DNA from: Chelonobacter sp050613185
Lineage (GTDB): Bacteria > Pseudomonadota > Gammaproteobacteria > Enterobacterales > Pasteurellaceae
Length of the DNA: 64,000 nt
Direction: 5' to 3'
Assembly: GCF_050613185.1 (NCBI RefSeq)
Contig: NZ_CP192511.1
Span: 2,232,001 to 2,296,000 of the forward strand
Shown here: positions 43,315 to 52,515 of the stretch, one piece after another
How positions within the stretch are numbered: the first letter of the stretch is position 1
How the letters are laid out: each line of letters opens with the position of its first letter
Notes under the pieces: model-generated
Database searches by the model: none
Seen by the model: only the letters and a program-made list of their open reading frames with translations
Told to the model about the DNA's origin: nothing
Position numbers and translations under genes: made by a program

Positions 43315-44112
43315 ATGATGACGCGCGCACCATTAAAAATCTCTTTTGCGCTAGCTGCTTGCTGGGCATTTGCGCTTTTAATGCCCTCGGTGGTTTCAGC
43401 TAATTCCGCGTTACCTGTTCTTACCTTGCCGTCGGTTCGCAAACACGTGGAAAATATCGATGCGACAGTTCAGGGAGCACAAACGCAAGAAAATGAACGT
43501 ACTCAGTCAAAACACGCTCAACCAAACCATATACAGTCAAAACAATGGGGGCTTGATGAGCGGGAGTGGGAACGCTATGAAACCTTGAAACGCAGTGAGC
43601 GCGGAATTTGGTCACCAAATCTTGATCCGCTAACCATGCTAGGCATTGAAGCCGAAAATGAGCTTGAGCGCATGAAATATGCCCGTCTTTTAGCAAAAAA
43701 AGAGTTTGAGCGAGTCGAAAAAGAACTCAAATTTCAATTGGCGTATGATGCCGCGTTTAAAGAGCTCTATCCGAATATCAATCCAATCAGTGAGCAAACC
43801 ATGGATGTCAATCATGGGCAAGACAATGGACGATTGGTCTTTTTTACTCGGACGGAAAATTGTGAGCGGTGTGATGTTGCGCTGACGGATGTGCTACAAA
43901 GCGGTAAAGCGGTCGATATTTATCTTGTCGGCACGAGCAATGATGATAATGCAGTGCGTCGTTGGGCGCAAAAACATCAAATCGACATTGAGCAAGTCAA
44001 AGCACGCCGTATCACTCTCAATCACGATCAAGGATATTGGTTTACGCACGCAAACGGTAAAATGCCCGTGGTATTTAAGGGGGGAACATGGGACGTGGTA
44101 AAACACTATTAG
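43315..44112 (+). CDS. TIGR03759 (PFL_4693) family ICE protein
   Basis: The 265-aa protein with a signal peptide (cleaved near VSANS, residue 30) shows the family signature WGLDEREWERYETLKRSERGIWSPNLDPLTMLGIEAE (about 78-115), followed by a coiled segment and a thioredoxin-like C-terminal half (FFTRTENCERCD, CxxC-like ERC). It is periplasmic. It overlaps the next gene by 25 bases. Confidence 0.87.
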   Translation: MMTRAPLKISFALAACWAFALLMPSVVSANSALPVLTLPSVRKHVENIDATVQGAQTQENERTQSKHAQPNHIQSKQWGLDEREWERYETLKRSERGIWSPNLDPLTMLGIEAENELERMKYARLLAKKEFERVEKELKFQLAYDAAFKELYPNINPISEQTMDVNHGQDNGRLVFFTRTENCERCDVALTDVLQSGKAVDIYLVGTSNDDNAVRRWAQKHQIDIEQVKARRITLNHDQGYWFTHANGKMPVVFKGGTWDVVKHY

Positions 44113-44819
44113 TCAATTTCTTGCTCTTGCTATTACCGATTTTTATCGGTTCTGCTGCAGCTATTCCACCGATGTATCAGCAAATCGCCGCTGAACAAGG
44201 TGTGCCGGCGGAAATGCTGTTTGCCATCTCTCTGAATGAAAGCAAAACAAAATTAACCTCAAAAGCGGTGAAACCCTGGCCGTGGACACTGAATGTCAAA
44301 GGTAAAAGCTATTTTTATCCAACAAGGCAAGAAGCATGTTCAGCGTTGGAAAATTTTGTTCGGAAATTTTCGTTAAAGAATATCGATGTTGGGCTTGCAC
44401 AGGTCAATATCGGCTGGAATGGCAAGCATTTTTTTGCCAGTCACTGCGCAGGTTTTGAGCCAATGGAAAATCTTCGAGTGGCTTCTATCATCCTAAAAAA
44501 TTGTTATCGAACCCACAAAGACTGGGTTAATGCAGCCGGTTGCTATCATCACCCGAAAGGTGGTACGCCGGCGGCGCGTTACAAACAAAATATTCGGACA
44601 CATTTAGCCAAAATCAAAAAAGGGGCTTATACCTCGCCTGAAACAACAATATTACCGTTGCACCCGCCACAAGAAATTTCTGCACTGCCAATTAGAACCG
44701 TTGAGCAAGGTATTGAATCTATTCTTTACATGCCTGAGCCGGATACCGCACTTCGCTGGATTTCCCCGCATCAAACACAATTAGTGTGGCTTGAGCCTAA
44801 ACAAAATAAGGATTTATGA
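44088..44819 (+). CDS. Lytic transglycosylase-like protein of the transfer system
   Basis: This 243-aa secreted protein has a signal peptide (LLVNFLLLLLPIFIGSAAA) and an SLT-like lysozyme fold: YQQIAAEQGVPAEMLFAISLNESKTK (catalytic Glu in NES, near residue 47), DVGLAQVNIGWNGKHF and AAGCYHHPKGGTPAARYKQNI. It should open peptidoglycan for the mating apparatus. It overlaps the previous gene, implying translational coupling. Confidence 0.88.
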   Translation: MGRGKTLLVNFLLLLLPIFIGSAAAIPPMYQQIAAEQGVPAEMLFAISLNESKTKLTSKAVKPWPWTLNVKGKSYFYPTRQEACSALENFVRKFSLKNIDVGLAQVNIGWNGKHFFASHCAGFEPMENLRVASIILKNCYRTHKDWVNAAGCYHHPKGGTPAARYKQNIRTHLAKIKKGAYTSPETTILPLHPPQEISALPIRTVEQGIESILYMPEPDTALRWISPHQTQLVWLEPKQNKDL

Positions 44820-44923
44820 TGAAGACAAGACTGAAAAACATGATTTTGACGGTATGCTGCAATATTTATCACACGATCAAGCAATCAAAACAGTCTTCAC
44901 CATAATTTGGAGAGAAAAATGTT
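44820..44923 (+). other. Short spacer with a possible 29-codon frame
   Basis: An ATGATG at 44816-44821, with AAGGA upstream, opens a frame of about 29 codons (MMKTRLKNMILTVCCNIYHT...) to a stop at 44903. A second frame in the same bases is also open for about 47 codons from a TTG. Neither is convincing. Confidence 0.25.
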
Positions 44924-45154
44924 ATGACAAATGATGCTGTATCGACCCCGGATGCGCTGACGCATGTGTTACGCGTCATTGCATTAAGTACACATGACCC
45001 CGTTGTTCGTGTTTTTTGTGAGCAGACCTTAAAAGAGGGTGCGGAGCAAATGCGACTTGCATTAAGTGAAACCTGCTGGCTGACCGATTTAGACCACCTT
45101 AGAGCCACAATCAGCCGTGCTATCGGTATGGACAGTATGGAGAAAACAGGATGA
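44924..45154 (+). CDS. Small ICE protein, unknown (76 aa)
   Basis: A 76-aa soluble helical protein (MTNDAVSTPDALTHVLRVIALSTHDPVVRVFCEQTLKEGA... split here: a leucine- and alanine-rich pattern). Its stop overlaps the next gene's ATG by four bases. Small genes at this place occur in ICEHin1056-like elements; no function is known. Confidence 0.6.
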   Translation: MTNDAVSTPDALTHVLRVIALSTHDPVVRVFCEQTLKEGAEQMRLALSETCWLTDLDHLRATISRAIGMDSMEKTG

Positions 45155-45669
45155 GCCGATTATACCATGTTTGCCTTGTAATGCTTGCGGTATTGAGTAG
45201 CCAGATTAGTGTAGCAGCATTGCGCGTGATTGCCGATGTCGGCGGTGAAAGTGCGGTGCGCTTTTATGAACCGTTGCAACCGGTGCATGATGACATGGCA
45301 GATGTCTATCCAAACGCCGTGCCGCCAACCTTGGAAGAAAAAGATTTACTGCCGATTGTGTCGCATTTGATGTCGCCGGGCAAGGTCAATACTCAAACAT
45401 TTTCACAGCCGTTAGTCGGTATAGAGCCGCTCTTTTTGTTGGGCAGCGACGGCTATTCGCAACAGTGGCTGCATAAAAATAAAGTGCGGCTATTAGAACT
45501 GAATGCGACAGGTTTGGTAGTCAATGTCAGTAGCTTTGACGAGTTGCTTCAACTTCGCGCAATTGCGCCGGAGCTACCGCTCTTGCCGGTGAGCGCAGAT
45601 GATTTAGCCAAACGCCTCAATTTATCGACGTATCCAGCGTTATTAACTGCCGATGGGATTTATCAATGA
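45151..45669 (+). CDS. TIGR03765 (PFL_4695) family ICE protein
   Basis: The 172-aa periplasmic protein has a signal peptide (cleaved near SQISVAA) and the family pattern RVIADVGGESAVRFYEPLQ, then a GKVNTQTF segment and a C-terminal YPALLTADGIYQ. It precedes and overlaps traD by four bases, the standard order in this class. Confidence 0.87.
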   Translation: MSRLYHVCLVMLAVLSSQISVAALRVIADVGGESAVRFYEPLQPVHDDMADVYPNAVPPTLEEKDLLPIVSHLMSPGKVNTQTFSQPLVGIEPLFLLGSDGYSQQWLHKNKVRLLELNATGLVVNVSSFDELLQLRAIAPELPLLPVSADDLAKRLNLSTYPALLTADGIYQ

Positions 45670-47828
45670 GTGATAAGCATGTGATCGAAACCGTATTGCG
45701 CCCAGCAGTTGAGCTAAATACCGCCGTAGTTGCGCTTTGCGCAGCGGTAATTTGTCTCTACGCCCCTTGGTCAGTTGCTTTAACGCCCAGTATCGGTTAT
45801 GGCATGGCAGCAGGTTTTGCTGGTCTTGCCTACGTGCGCGCAAGACAAGGATTGATGATTTTACGTCAGCGTAAAAATATTCGTCGCCTGCCGTATTACG
45901 CTCTGAGCAGTAAACAAGTACCGATCAGTCAGCGTTATTTATTTTTAGGGAAAGGGTTTGTTTGGGAGCAAAAGCACACACAGCGGCTTTATAGCTGTTT
46001 GCGTCCGGAAATGGCGGACTACGTGAAGATGCCGGCGTATTATTTATGGGCACGTGAAGCTGAAAAGCGGTTTGAGGATAGTTTGCCTTGGTTGGCAAGA
46101 TGGCTGGCAAAAGACGTTAGATGCAATCCGTTTCGCCCCTTGCCGCCGGTTGGCGGCAGTCCACTGATCCACGGGATTGAATTGAACGAAAGTGATGTGA
46201 TGATGCCGCTGGGCGAGCGCGTTGGACACACTATTGTATTGGGGACAACACGGGTTGGGAAAACACGATTGGCTGAATTACTGGTTACGCAAGATATTCA
46301 TCGCGGCAAAAAAGCGGACGATCGCGAAGTCGTTGTGTTTTTCGATCCGAAAGGCGATGCGGATATGCTCAAACGGATGTATGCCGAAGCGAAGCGTGCT
46401 GGGCGTGATAACGCCTTTTATGTCTTTCATCTAGGTTGGCCCGAAATTTCAGCACGATATAATGCTGTTGGGCGTTTTGGGCGCGTATCCGAGGTTGCTG
46501 GGCGAATTTCAGGACAGTTAAGCAGTGAGGGAAACAGTGCCGCATTTAAGGAGTTTGCATGGCGGTTTGTCAATATTATTGCCCGTGCGCAAGTAGAATT
46601 GGGGCGCAGACCAGATTACCCTAGCATTGCGCGCTATGTACAAAATATCGATGAATTGTTTATTGATTACGCTACACATTATCTGGGAAAGCACGATCCA
46701 AAAGCCTGGGACAGTATTGCGGCATCTGCATCCAAAATTAATGATAAAAATACGCCACGCAATATGATTGGGCGTGATCCACGCGTGGTTGCACTTGAGC
46801 AGTATTTAACAACGAGCAAAATTTATGATCCCATTTTAGACGGCTTGCGAAGTGCGGTACGCTACGATAAAACCTATTTTGATAAGATTGTTGCTTCACT
46901 TCTGCCATTGCTGGAAAAACTGACCACGGGTAAGATTGCCGAGTTGCTCGCGCCAAATTATAACAATATTCATGATGAGCGACCGATATTCGACTGGCAA
47001 GAAGTCATTCGCAAACGTGCGATTGTGTATATTGGATTAGACGCGCTATCGGATACCACAGTAGCAAGTGCGGTCGGTAATTCAATGTTTGCTGATCTCG
47101 TCTCGATGGCAGGTCATATTTATAAGTATGGCATTGATGACGGCTTGCCGGAAGAACTAAGCGGTAAATCAAAAAAAGTAGCGATTAATCTTCATTGTGA
47201 TGAATTCAACGAACTAATGGGGCAGGAGTTTATTCCGCTGATTAATAAAGGTGGGGGCGCAGGGATTCAAGTCACGGCGTATACGCAAACCTTGTCTGAC
47301 ATCGAAGCGAAAACTGGCAATAAAGCCAAAGCGGGACAGGTGATCGGTAACTTTAATAACTTGATTATGCTACGCGTGCGAGAGCCGGCGACAGCAGAGC
47401 TGCTAACCAATCAGTTGCATGAAGTAGATATACTGAAAAATACCACGATTTCGGGCGTAACGGATAACAGTGATCCGAGCAGTCACCAAGATTTTACCTC
47501 CAATACGCAAGACCGGATCAGTGCTGAAAAAGTGCCGATGATCACACCGTCAAATGTAATACAGTTGCCAAAAGGACAAGCCTTTGCTTTACTGGAGGGC
47601 GGTAAATTGTGGAAAATCAGAATGCCATTACCCGTTTCTGATGGTGATGAGTTTATGCCGTCGTCCATTTTACAACTGGCTGGCTATATGCAAGAACATT
47701 ATCAAACTGGCGAAACCCTTTGGTCACAAGCGGCGTACCATTATTCACCGTCCGCTGAAGCGATTGCCGCCTTTGAAAAATTAGTAGAAACCCCCATCTT
47801 GCCAATGTCCGATAGCTCAGTTGAATAA
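45666..47828 (+). CDS. traD: TraD, conjugative coupling ATPase
   Basis: TraD links the relaxosome to the secretion channel and pumps DNA. The 720-aa protein has two N-terminal membrane segments (about 15-35 and 38-55), Walker A GTTRVGKTRL (Lys199), Walker B-type VAINLHCDEFNEL and the late motif AYTQTLSDIEAKTGNKAKAGQV. Its length fits the SXT/PFGI-1 TraD group. It is central in the transfer operon. Confidence 0.93.
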   Translation: MSDKHVIETVLRPAVELNTAVVALCAAVICLYAPWSVALTPSIGYGMAAGFAGLAYVRARQGLMILRQRKNIRRLPYYALSSKQVPISQRYLFLGKGFVWEQKHTQRLYSCLRPEMADYVKMPAYYLWAREAEKRFEDSLPWLARWLAKDVRCNPFRPLPPVGGSPLIHGIELNESDVMMPLGERVGHTIVLGTTRVGKTRLAELLVTQDIHRGKKADDREVVVFFDPKGDADMLKRMYAEAKRAGRDNAFYVFHLGWPEISARYNAVGRFGRVSEVAGRISGQLSSEGNSAAFKEFAWRFVNIIARAQVELGRRPDYPSIARYVQNIDELFIDYATHYLGKHDPKAWDSIAASASKINDKNTPRNMIGRDPRVVALEQYLTTSKIYDPILDGLRSAVRYDKTYFDKIVASLLPLLEKLTTGKIAELLAPNYNNIHDERPIFDWQEVIRKRAIVYIGLDALSDTTVASAVGNSMFADLVSMAGHIYKYGIDDGLPEELSGKSKKVAINLHCDEFNELMGQEFIPLINKGGGAGIQVTAYTQTLSDIEAKTGNKAKAGQVIGNFNNLIMLRVREPATAELLTNQLHEVDILKNTTISGVTDNSDPSSHQDFTSNTQDRISAEKVPMITPSNVIQLPKGQAFALLEGGKLWKIRMPLPVSDGDEFMPSSILQLAGYMQEHYQTGETLWSQAAYHYSPSAEAIAAFEKLVETPILPMSDSSVE

Positions 47829-47840
47829 AGGAAAAATAAA

Positions 47841-48182
47841 ATGAAATACCGCTATGATAAAGATGATTTACGGGTCAGTAATCTCGCCGTATCTGGCCCA
47901 GAAGCGTCGGTTATGCCGATGCTGAACACGCATTTGCAAATCGGTTTATACGATCAACATAAATCGCTCAAAGCCTTATTACGCTATTTTGCCGAGCAAA
48001 ATTTTGAAGTGACACCCTTATTCGATGCGATACACCGTAGTGAGGAGCTCAGAACCTATGTCGTGAAGCTGTCCCATGATATTGATGATGAAATTTTGTT
48101 ACAGTGTTACGTTGAGCCGGTCAATGCTAGTGAATTACCCTTTGATTTTGACACTTCGCTTCAAATCGGTAAGGTACATTAA
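47841..48182 (+). CDS. Unknown ICE protein (113 aa)
   Basis: A soluble 113-aa protein (MKYRYDKDDLRVSNLAVSGP ... CYVEPVNASELPFDFDTSLQ) between traD and TIGR03747. AAGGAAAAAT precedes the ATG, and its stop abuts the next ATG. It is not one of the widespread TIGR families I recognise, so it may be lineage-specific. Confidence 0.6.
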   Translation: MKYRYDKDDLRVSNLAVSGPEASVMPMLNTHLQIGLYDQHKSLKALLRYFAEQNFEVTPLFDAIHRSEELRTYVVKLSHDIDDEILLQCYVEPVNASELPFDFDTSLQIGKVH

Positions 48183-48887
48183 ATGGCAGCAGAACAAGGG
48201 CAAGTCCGTGAAGTGCGCCAAGGGCTGTTTAGTCGGTTATTCTCCCTGTTCAGCCGAATTCTCGGCGTGCTGATCATTTCATTAATTTTAAGTATTCTTT
48301 TTGAGTGGATTGGGATCACATGGTTCTGGCCAGATGAAGGCTATCGCCATAGCCAGCAGATGATGCTGACGGAGATAAGTTGGTTTACTTCTGATTTTAC
48401 CCAAAGCCTGTTACACACCTCCCCACATGGTTTTGCTGAATACGTGATTACTCAGGTACACGAGTACCTTTTTGTGAAAACTGGCTTAGCGCGCTGGCTT
48501 GAGGCGCAGCATGCGCATGGTAGTATGTCGTACTATGTCTATTTTTATGCTCGTGCTTATATTGAATCCATTATCTATGTCACGATCACCTTTATTATTC
48601 GGGTACTCATTATCGTCTTCACCTCACCTTTGTTTTTGCTTGCCGCTATTGTGGGCTTGACCGACGGCTTGGTGCGGCGCGATATCCGCCGATTTGGGTA
48701 TGGCTATGAATCTAGCTTTATCTATCACCACGCCAAGCGCACCGTATTTCCGATTTTAACGGTGGCTTGGATGATCTATCTTGCTATTCCATTTTCCGTT
48801 CACCCCAATTTTATTTTAATTCCCGCGGCCATATTGTTGGGATTAGCCATTTCAATCACATCCGCCAGCTTTAAAAAATATTTGTAG
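48183..48887 (+). CDS. TIGR03747 (PFL_4697) family ICE membrane protein
   Basis: This 234-aa inner-membrane protein has about four to five helices (LFSRILGVLIISLILSILFEW, YVTITFIIRVLIIVFTSPLFLLAAIVGL) and the conserved loop DGLVRRDIRRFGYGYESSFIYHHAKR. It is a mating-channel component of unknown detail, in the usual position after TraD. Confidence 0.88.
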   Translation: MAAEQGQVREVRQGLFSRLFSLFSRILGVLIISLILSILFEWIGITWFWPDEGYRHSQQMMLTEISWFTSDFTQSLLHTSPHGFAEYVITQVHEYLFVKTGLARWLEAQHAHGSMSYYVYFYARAYIESIIYVTITFIIRVLIIVFTSPLFLLAAIVGLTDGLVRRDIRRFGYGYESSFIYHHAKRTVFPILTVAWMIYLAIPFSVHPNFILIPAAILLGLAISITSASFKKYL

Positions 48888-48909
48888 ATATTGGTACGCT
48901 GCGACGGAA

Positions 48910-49428
48910 TCAGCGTAGTATATCTTTATGAAGGGCTATTTGAAGAAATTGATCGTAAACCTCGCTATCAATTACCATCGGTATCATTGTTATTTGATAT
49001 ATTTTCATAAGCATTAATATGCGGTGACGACCATCAAGTACACAGCAGTTACTCGATAGTTCGGGATACTCAATCTCGCCATTGGATAGATAACACTTGA
49101 TTTTGTACCAACGTTCAGGGTGTATTGTAAACGGCTGATACATTTCTGAAAGAATCTTAAACCCATCAACATACAGTATTTTATAGTTATTCTGAAGAGC
49201 TGGGTTTACATAAAAATGAACATCGGTAAAATTCGGATAGATCATATTTTCTGTATCATCTGGGATTTCCTCAAATGATGGGAATGGATATTTATCTAAT
49301 TTTGTTCTGAGTAGTGCCATTGGAAATCTAGCAAACCACTCCGGTTTTGTATTTGACTCCCAATATCCATCTTGTGGCAAACCGAAAAAACAATCAATGC
49401 CTGGCCTTGTTCCCTCTGATTTTGTCAT
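48910..49428 (-). CDS. Unknown protein with a DGRHR motif, inverted within the transfer genes
   Basis: This 172-aa soluble protein contains CVLDGRHRILMLMKIYQITMIPM (about 126-148), which resembles the DGRHRxxAL box of ParB/sulfiredoxin-fold proteins and of some plasmid fertility-inhibition proteins. It is the only minus-strand gene inside the transfer cluster and is more AT-rich than its neighbours, so it looks like inserted cargo. GGAGGA lies before the ATG. Fertility inhibition or exclusion is a guess. Confidence 0.65.
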   Translation of the reverse strand: MTKSEGTRPGIDCFFGLPQDGYWESNTKPEWFARFPMALLRTKLDKYPFPSFEEIPDDTENMIYPNFTDVHFYVNPALQNNYKILYVDGFKILSEMYQPFTIHPERWYKIKCYLSNGEIEYPELSSNCCVLDGRHRILMLMKIYQITMIPMVIDSEVYDQFLQIALHKDILR

Positions 49429-49558
49429 ATTTCCTCCGAATACTTTCTAAAAATAGCAAAATTTTTTTGTTTCAAATGGGAAAATAATTTCCTATTAAAT
49501 TTTTATTTTAATTTTCGCACACTGGCTCTCGCAGAACGACAACAATGCGAGGGAAATT

Positions 49559-49870
49559 ATGCGGAAATTCATACCATACTTCATTCTGTTTATGCTGACT
49601 CCATTTGCCCATGCTAATGAACAAATGGAATTAGATCAAGCCATCAAACAACTCAATGCAGCAGAGCAATCATTGCTTCGCGCACAAGCCAATGCAAACG
49701 CCAATATCTCAACACGCTTTTATTTTGACTACAGCAAAGCACGTCAAGATATTGCGACCGTTCGTGCCGGTATTCATCGTTATCTCAATACCAACCGCGC
49801 TCAACCTCGTCCTCCGACAGCTATTAAAGAGCTGAGCGGAGATTACGAGAAAAGCCGTAAGGGGTATTGA
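49559..49870 (+). CDS. RAQPRD family ICE protein (TIGR01690)
   Basis: This 103-aa secreted protein has a signal peptide (cleaved near FAHA-NE) and ends near the name-giving motif NRAQPRPP (residues about 82-89). The mature part is helical (QLNAAEQSLLRAQANA). It begins the second part of the transfer operon; the start codon follows GAGGGAAATT. Confidence 0.9.
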   Translation: MRKFIPYFILFMLTPFAHANEQMELDQAIKQLNAAEQSLLRAQANANANISTRFYFDYSKARQDIATVRAGIHRYLNTNRAQPRPPTAIKELSGDYEKSRKGY

Positions 49871-50097
49871 TGAGTACGGAAAGTATTACCGCGTATGAAT
49901 CCATCGCAGGCTCAGTTTCAGCCAGCTATGTTCTGTTTGTCGGCGTATTCGCTGCGTTCTTTTTCATTGTGATCGCGTGGATATTTAACAGTGCATACAA
50001 AGGCTGGGGGCGAAATATGCTGAGAAATGAAGATTTGGGTGTGATTTTCGTTAGAGCAGCCGTGTTATTGACCATCGTTTTATTTGTCGTTCTGTGA
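49870..50097 (+). CDS. TIGR03758 (PFL_4701) family ICE membrane protein
   Basis: The 75-aa protein has two transmembrane helices (about 14-38 and 55-74) around a conserved loop FNSAYKGWGRNMLRNEDLG. The start is the ATG at 49870, overlapping the previous stop by one base (TGATG). It is a typical small inner-membrane part of the channel. Confidence 0.85.
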   Translation: MSTESITAYESIAGSVSASYVLFVGVFAAFFFIVIAWIFNSAYKGWGRNMLRNEDLGVIFVRAAVLLTIVLFVVL

Positions 50098-50134
50098 TGT
50101 GCCTATTATTTACTTTCGCTTAAGGAAAATCACT

Positions 50135-50515
50135 ATGAAATTTCTATTCAAAAAATATCTCCAACACTCTCGCACAATGTTTCAAGGGAAATGTCTCGCA
50201 CTATGGGCGTTAATCAATGTATTTACCGCAAATACCGCACTTGCTGATTTGCCAAAGATGGAAGACCCCTCGCGTGGGGCTGGTAAGGGGGTTATCGAAA
50301 CAATCAAAAACTATGCCTATGACGCGGGTATTTTAGCCGGATTACTGATTTCAGCGGTTGCATTTTATCAAGTTGCCAGCAGCTGTTTGGCAACCTACCG
50401 TGAAATCAGTGACGGTAAAAAGAAATGGAGTGATCTCGGTATGACCGCGCTGGTTGGGGCAATTTTAATTGTGATCATAATCTGGTTACTAACCAAAGCT
50501 GCCGATATTTTGTAG
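50135..50515 (+). CDS. TIGR03745 (PFL_4702) family ICE membrane protein
   Basis: The ATG at 50135, with AAGGAAAAT upstream, gives 126 aa. A long signal peptide (to about residue 38, TANTALA) leads to DLPKMEDPSRGAGKGVIETIKNYAYDAG and two helices (about 65-85 and 103-122). The layout, signal plus two helices, is like a VirB2/TraA-type pilin. Some authors regard this family as the pilin. Confidence 0.85.
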   Translation: MKFLFKKYLQHSRTMFQGKCLALWALINVFTANTALADLPKMEDPSRGAGKGVIETIKNYAYDAGILAGLLISAVAFYQVASSCLATYREISDGKKKWSDLGMTALVGAILIVIIIWLLTKAADIL

Positions 50516-50549
50516 TTCATCTTCATTCAGATAAACAAGGAGTCACGCG

Positions 50550-50912
50550 ATGTCGAGTAAAAATGCAACCATTGATTTTTTGCCAGAGCGTCTTAATCGC
50601 CAACCAGTGATTTTTCGCGGTATGACTAATTCTGAGCTGTTTATCATGTTTGGTAGCGGTTTTGTATTTGGATTCGTACTGGGTATTGCTGCTGCAATTT
50701 TGGTCGGCGAATGGGCATTAATCCCGACACTCGCGTTGCTATTTGCTTTTGTCTTTGTGTTGAGCGGTGGCAATGTCATCGCGCGTAAAAAACGCGGGAA
50801 GCCCGATACATGGTTTCCGCGTTGGATAGAAATGAAGTTCGGACGAAACCGATTATTAATCCCGATCAGCGAAACCAAACGTTACTGGTCAATACGTAGA
50901 GGAACAAAATGA
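50550..50912 (+). CDS. TIGR03750 (PFL_4703) family ICE protein (TraL-like)
   Basis: The 120-aa protein has two helices (about 30-52 and 55-72) and the sequence IDFLPERLNRQPVIFRGMTNSEL typical of the family, plus KRGKPDTWFPRWIEMKFGRN. It resembles VirB3/TraL channel proteins. It overlaps the next gene by four bases. Confidence 0.87.
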   Translation: MSSKNATIDFLPERLNRQPVIFRGMTNSELFIMFGSGFVFGFVLGIAAAILVGEWALIPTLALLFAFVFVLSGGNVIARKKRGKPDTWFPRWIEMKFGRNRLLIPISETKRYWSIRRGTK

Positions 50913-51547
50913 GTATCTATAAAAACATTTTGAAAGATAAAGACAATCATATCAAAACACTGCGTATTGTGATTGTTGGATTATTTTTCGTTATCGCTGT
51001 GCTGGCGGTCGGCTGGGGAAATGCGCCTAGCCGTTTACAAATTCATATACCGCCGGATTTAAAAGCTGGCAGTCAGCGCCCGTGGTGGGAAATTCCGCCG
51101 GCAAATGTCTATGGTTTCAGCTTTTATATTTTTCAGCAACTCAATCGATGGCCGACAGACGGTAAAGAAGACTATAAGCGCAATATTTCAGCATTGCGTG
51201 CTTATCTCACACCAAGCTGCCAAGACTATTTGGAGCGTGATTATAAAGAGCGTGACAGCTACGGTGAGCTGACTAAACGGGTGCGCGGAGTGTATGAAAT
51301 TCCTGGACGTGGTTTTTCGCAAGATCGCGTACAAGTACTCAGTCAGGATGATTGGATTGTAAACCTCGATCTCAGTACTGATGAATATTATGGCGACGAA
51401 GCGGTTAAACGTTCACTCGTGCGCTATCCATTGCACGTCGTCAGATATGACGTGGATTTGGAGGCTAATCCATGGGGACTGGCATTAAATTGTTATTCGG
51501 AAACGCCGAAACGATTAGAGCGTGCCACCGAAGAACTGACAAAGTAA
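50909..51547 (+). CDS. TIGR03746 (DUF2895) family ICE protein (TraE/VirB8-like)
   Basis: The 212-aa protein has one N-terminal helix (about 20-40, LRIVIVGLFFVIAVLAVGWG), then IHIPPDLKAGSQRPWWEIPPANVYGFSFYIFQQLNRWP and a periplasmic beta domain. The layout is that of VirB8/TraE assembly factors. Confidence 0.88.
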   Translation: MSIYKNILKDKDNHIKTLRIVIVGLFFVIAVLAVGWGNAPSRLQIHIPPDLKAGSQRPWWEIPPANVYGFSFYIFQQLNRWPTDGKEDYKRNISALRAYLTPSCQDYLERDYKERDSYGELTKRVRGVYEIPGRGFSQDRVQVLSQDDWIVNLDLSTDEYYGDEAVKRSLVRYPLHVVRYDVDLEANPWGLALNCYSETPKRLERATEELTK

Positions 51548-51563
51548 ATGTAGAGGTTATCAC

Positions 51564-52496
51564 ATGAAAATGAAACAACAATTTTTATTCGGTATATTAG
51601 GCCTGTTCACCGTTTTCTTTGCGCAAGCAGAAGTGTTGGTGAAGTGGCAACGCACACCGATTCCGATCAGTTTATCCGTTGATAACGAGCGGATTATTTT
51701 CGTTGATCGCAATGTGAAAGTCGGATACCCACCTATTTTAGATAATAAACTGCGAATTCAAAATGCCGGCGGCGCACTCTATTTAAAACCGACGCAACCG
51801 TTTGAGAAAACACGGTTGCAGTTGCAAGATATGGCAACTGGCGAAATTATTCTACTCGATGTGCAAAGCCAAGCTACAACGTCGAATGTAGAGGCACGCA
51901 GTACACAAGAGCCAATTCGTATTCTTTACGATGTCGCTGTTGAAAGTAATCGCGCGGTGAAAATGCCCTCTGTAGATGTGGAAAGGGAATCCCTATCATC
52001 AGCTTCTGCTTCGATTAATCCTAAACCAAGTTTACCGATTCCGGCAGCATTGACGCGCTATGCCGCACAATCCCTTTACGCGCCGTTAAGAACGGTTGAA
52101 CCGTTAGAAGGCGTTCGTCGCGTTGCAACACGCTTGCCGAAAATGCTCACGACCTTATTGCCGGCTGCTCCAATTACTGCAACGCCGTTAGAAAGTTGGC
52201 AGCTAGGGGAATATGTAGTGACCGCTATTCGTTTAAAAAACCGTTCTGCCACTCGTATTACGCTTGATCCACGCGATTTGCAAGGACGTTTCTATGCAGC
52301 AACCTTTCAACATCAGTGGCTTGGGATTAACGGCACATCGGAAGATACGACAACGTTGTATTTAATCACCGTAGGCAGTGCCGATAAGGCCGTCATTCCA
52401 GCGGCTAATCAACAAAATAAGGCAAAACCAGTGAAAAAAACCGTGAAAAAGATGATAAAAACCACGGTGAATACAACACAGCAAGTCATTGAATAG
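51564..52496 (+). CDS. TIGR03749 (PFL_4704) family ICE protein (TraK/VirB9-like)
   Basis: The 310-aa secreted protein has a signal peptide (cleaved near FAQA-EV), begins VKWQRTPIPISLSVDNERIIF and contains NAGGALYLKPTQPFEKTRLQLQD, a beta-rich pattern of TraK/VirB9 outer-membrane core proteins. The C-terminus is Lys/Thr-rich. Confidence 0.87.
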   Translation: MKMKQQFLFGILGLFTVFFAQAEVLVKWQRTPIPISLSVDNERIIFVDRNVKVGYPPILDNKLRIQNAGGALYLKPTQPFEKTRLQLQDMATGEIILLDVQSQATTSNVEARSTQEPIRILYDVAVESNRAVKMPSVDVERESLSSASASINPKPSLPIPAALTRYAAQSLYAPLRTVEPLEGVRRVATRLPKMLTTLLPAAPITATPLESWQLGEYVVTAIRLKNRSATRITLDPRDLQGRFYAATFQHQWLGINGTSEDTTTLYLITVGSADKAVIPAANQQNKAKPVKKTVKKMIKTTVNTTQQVIE

Positions 52497-52515
52497 CAAG
52501 CCTTGGGAGTGAAAT

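Noticed and set aside
44869..45108. 79-codon minus-strand frame
   Set aside because: It is antisense to the 76-aa gene, which has coupled start and stop with its neighbours.
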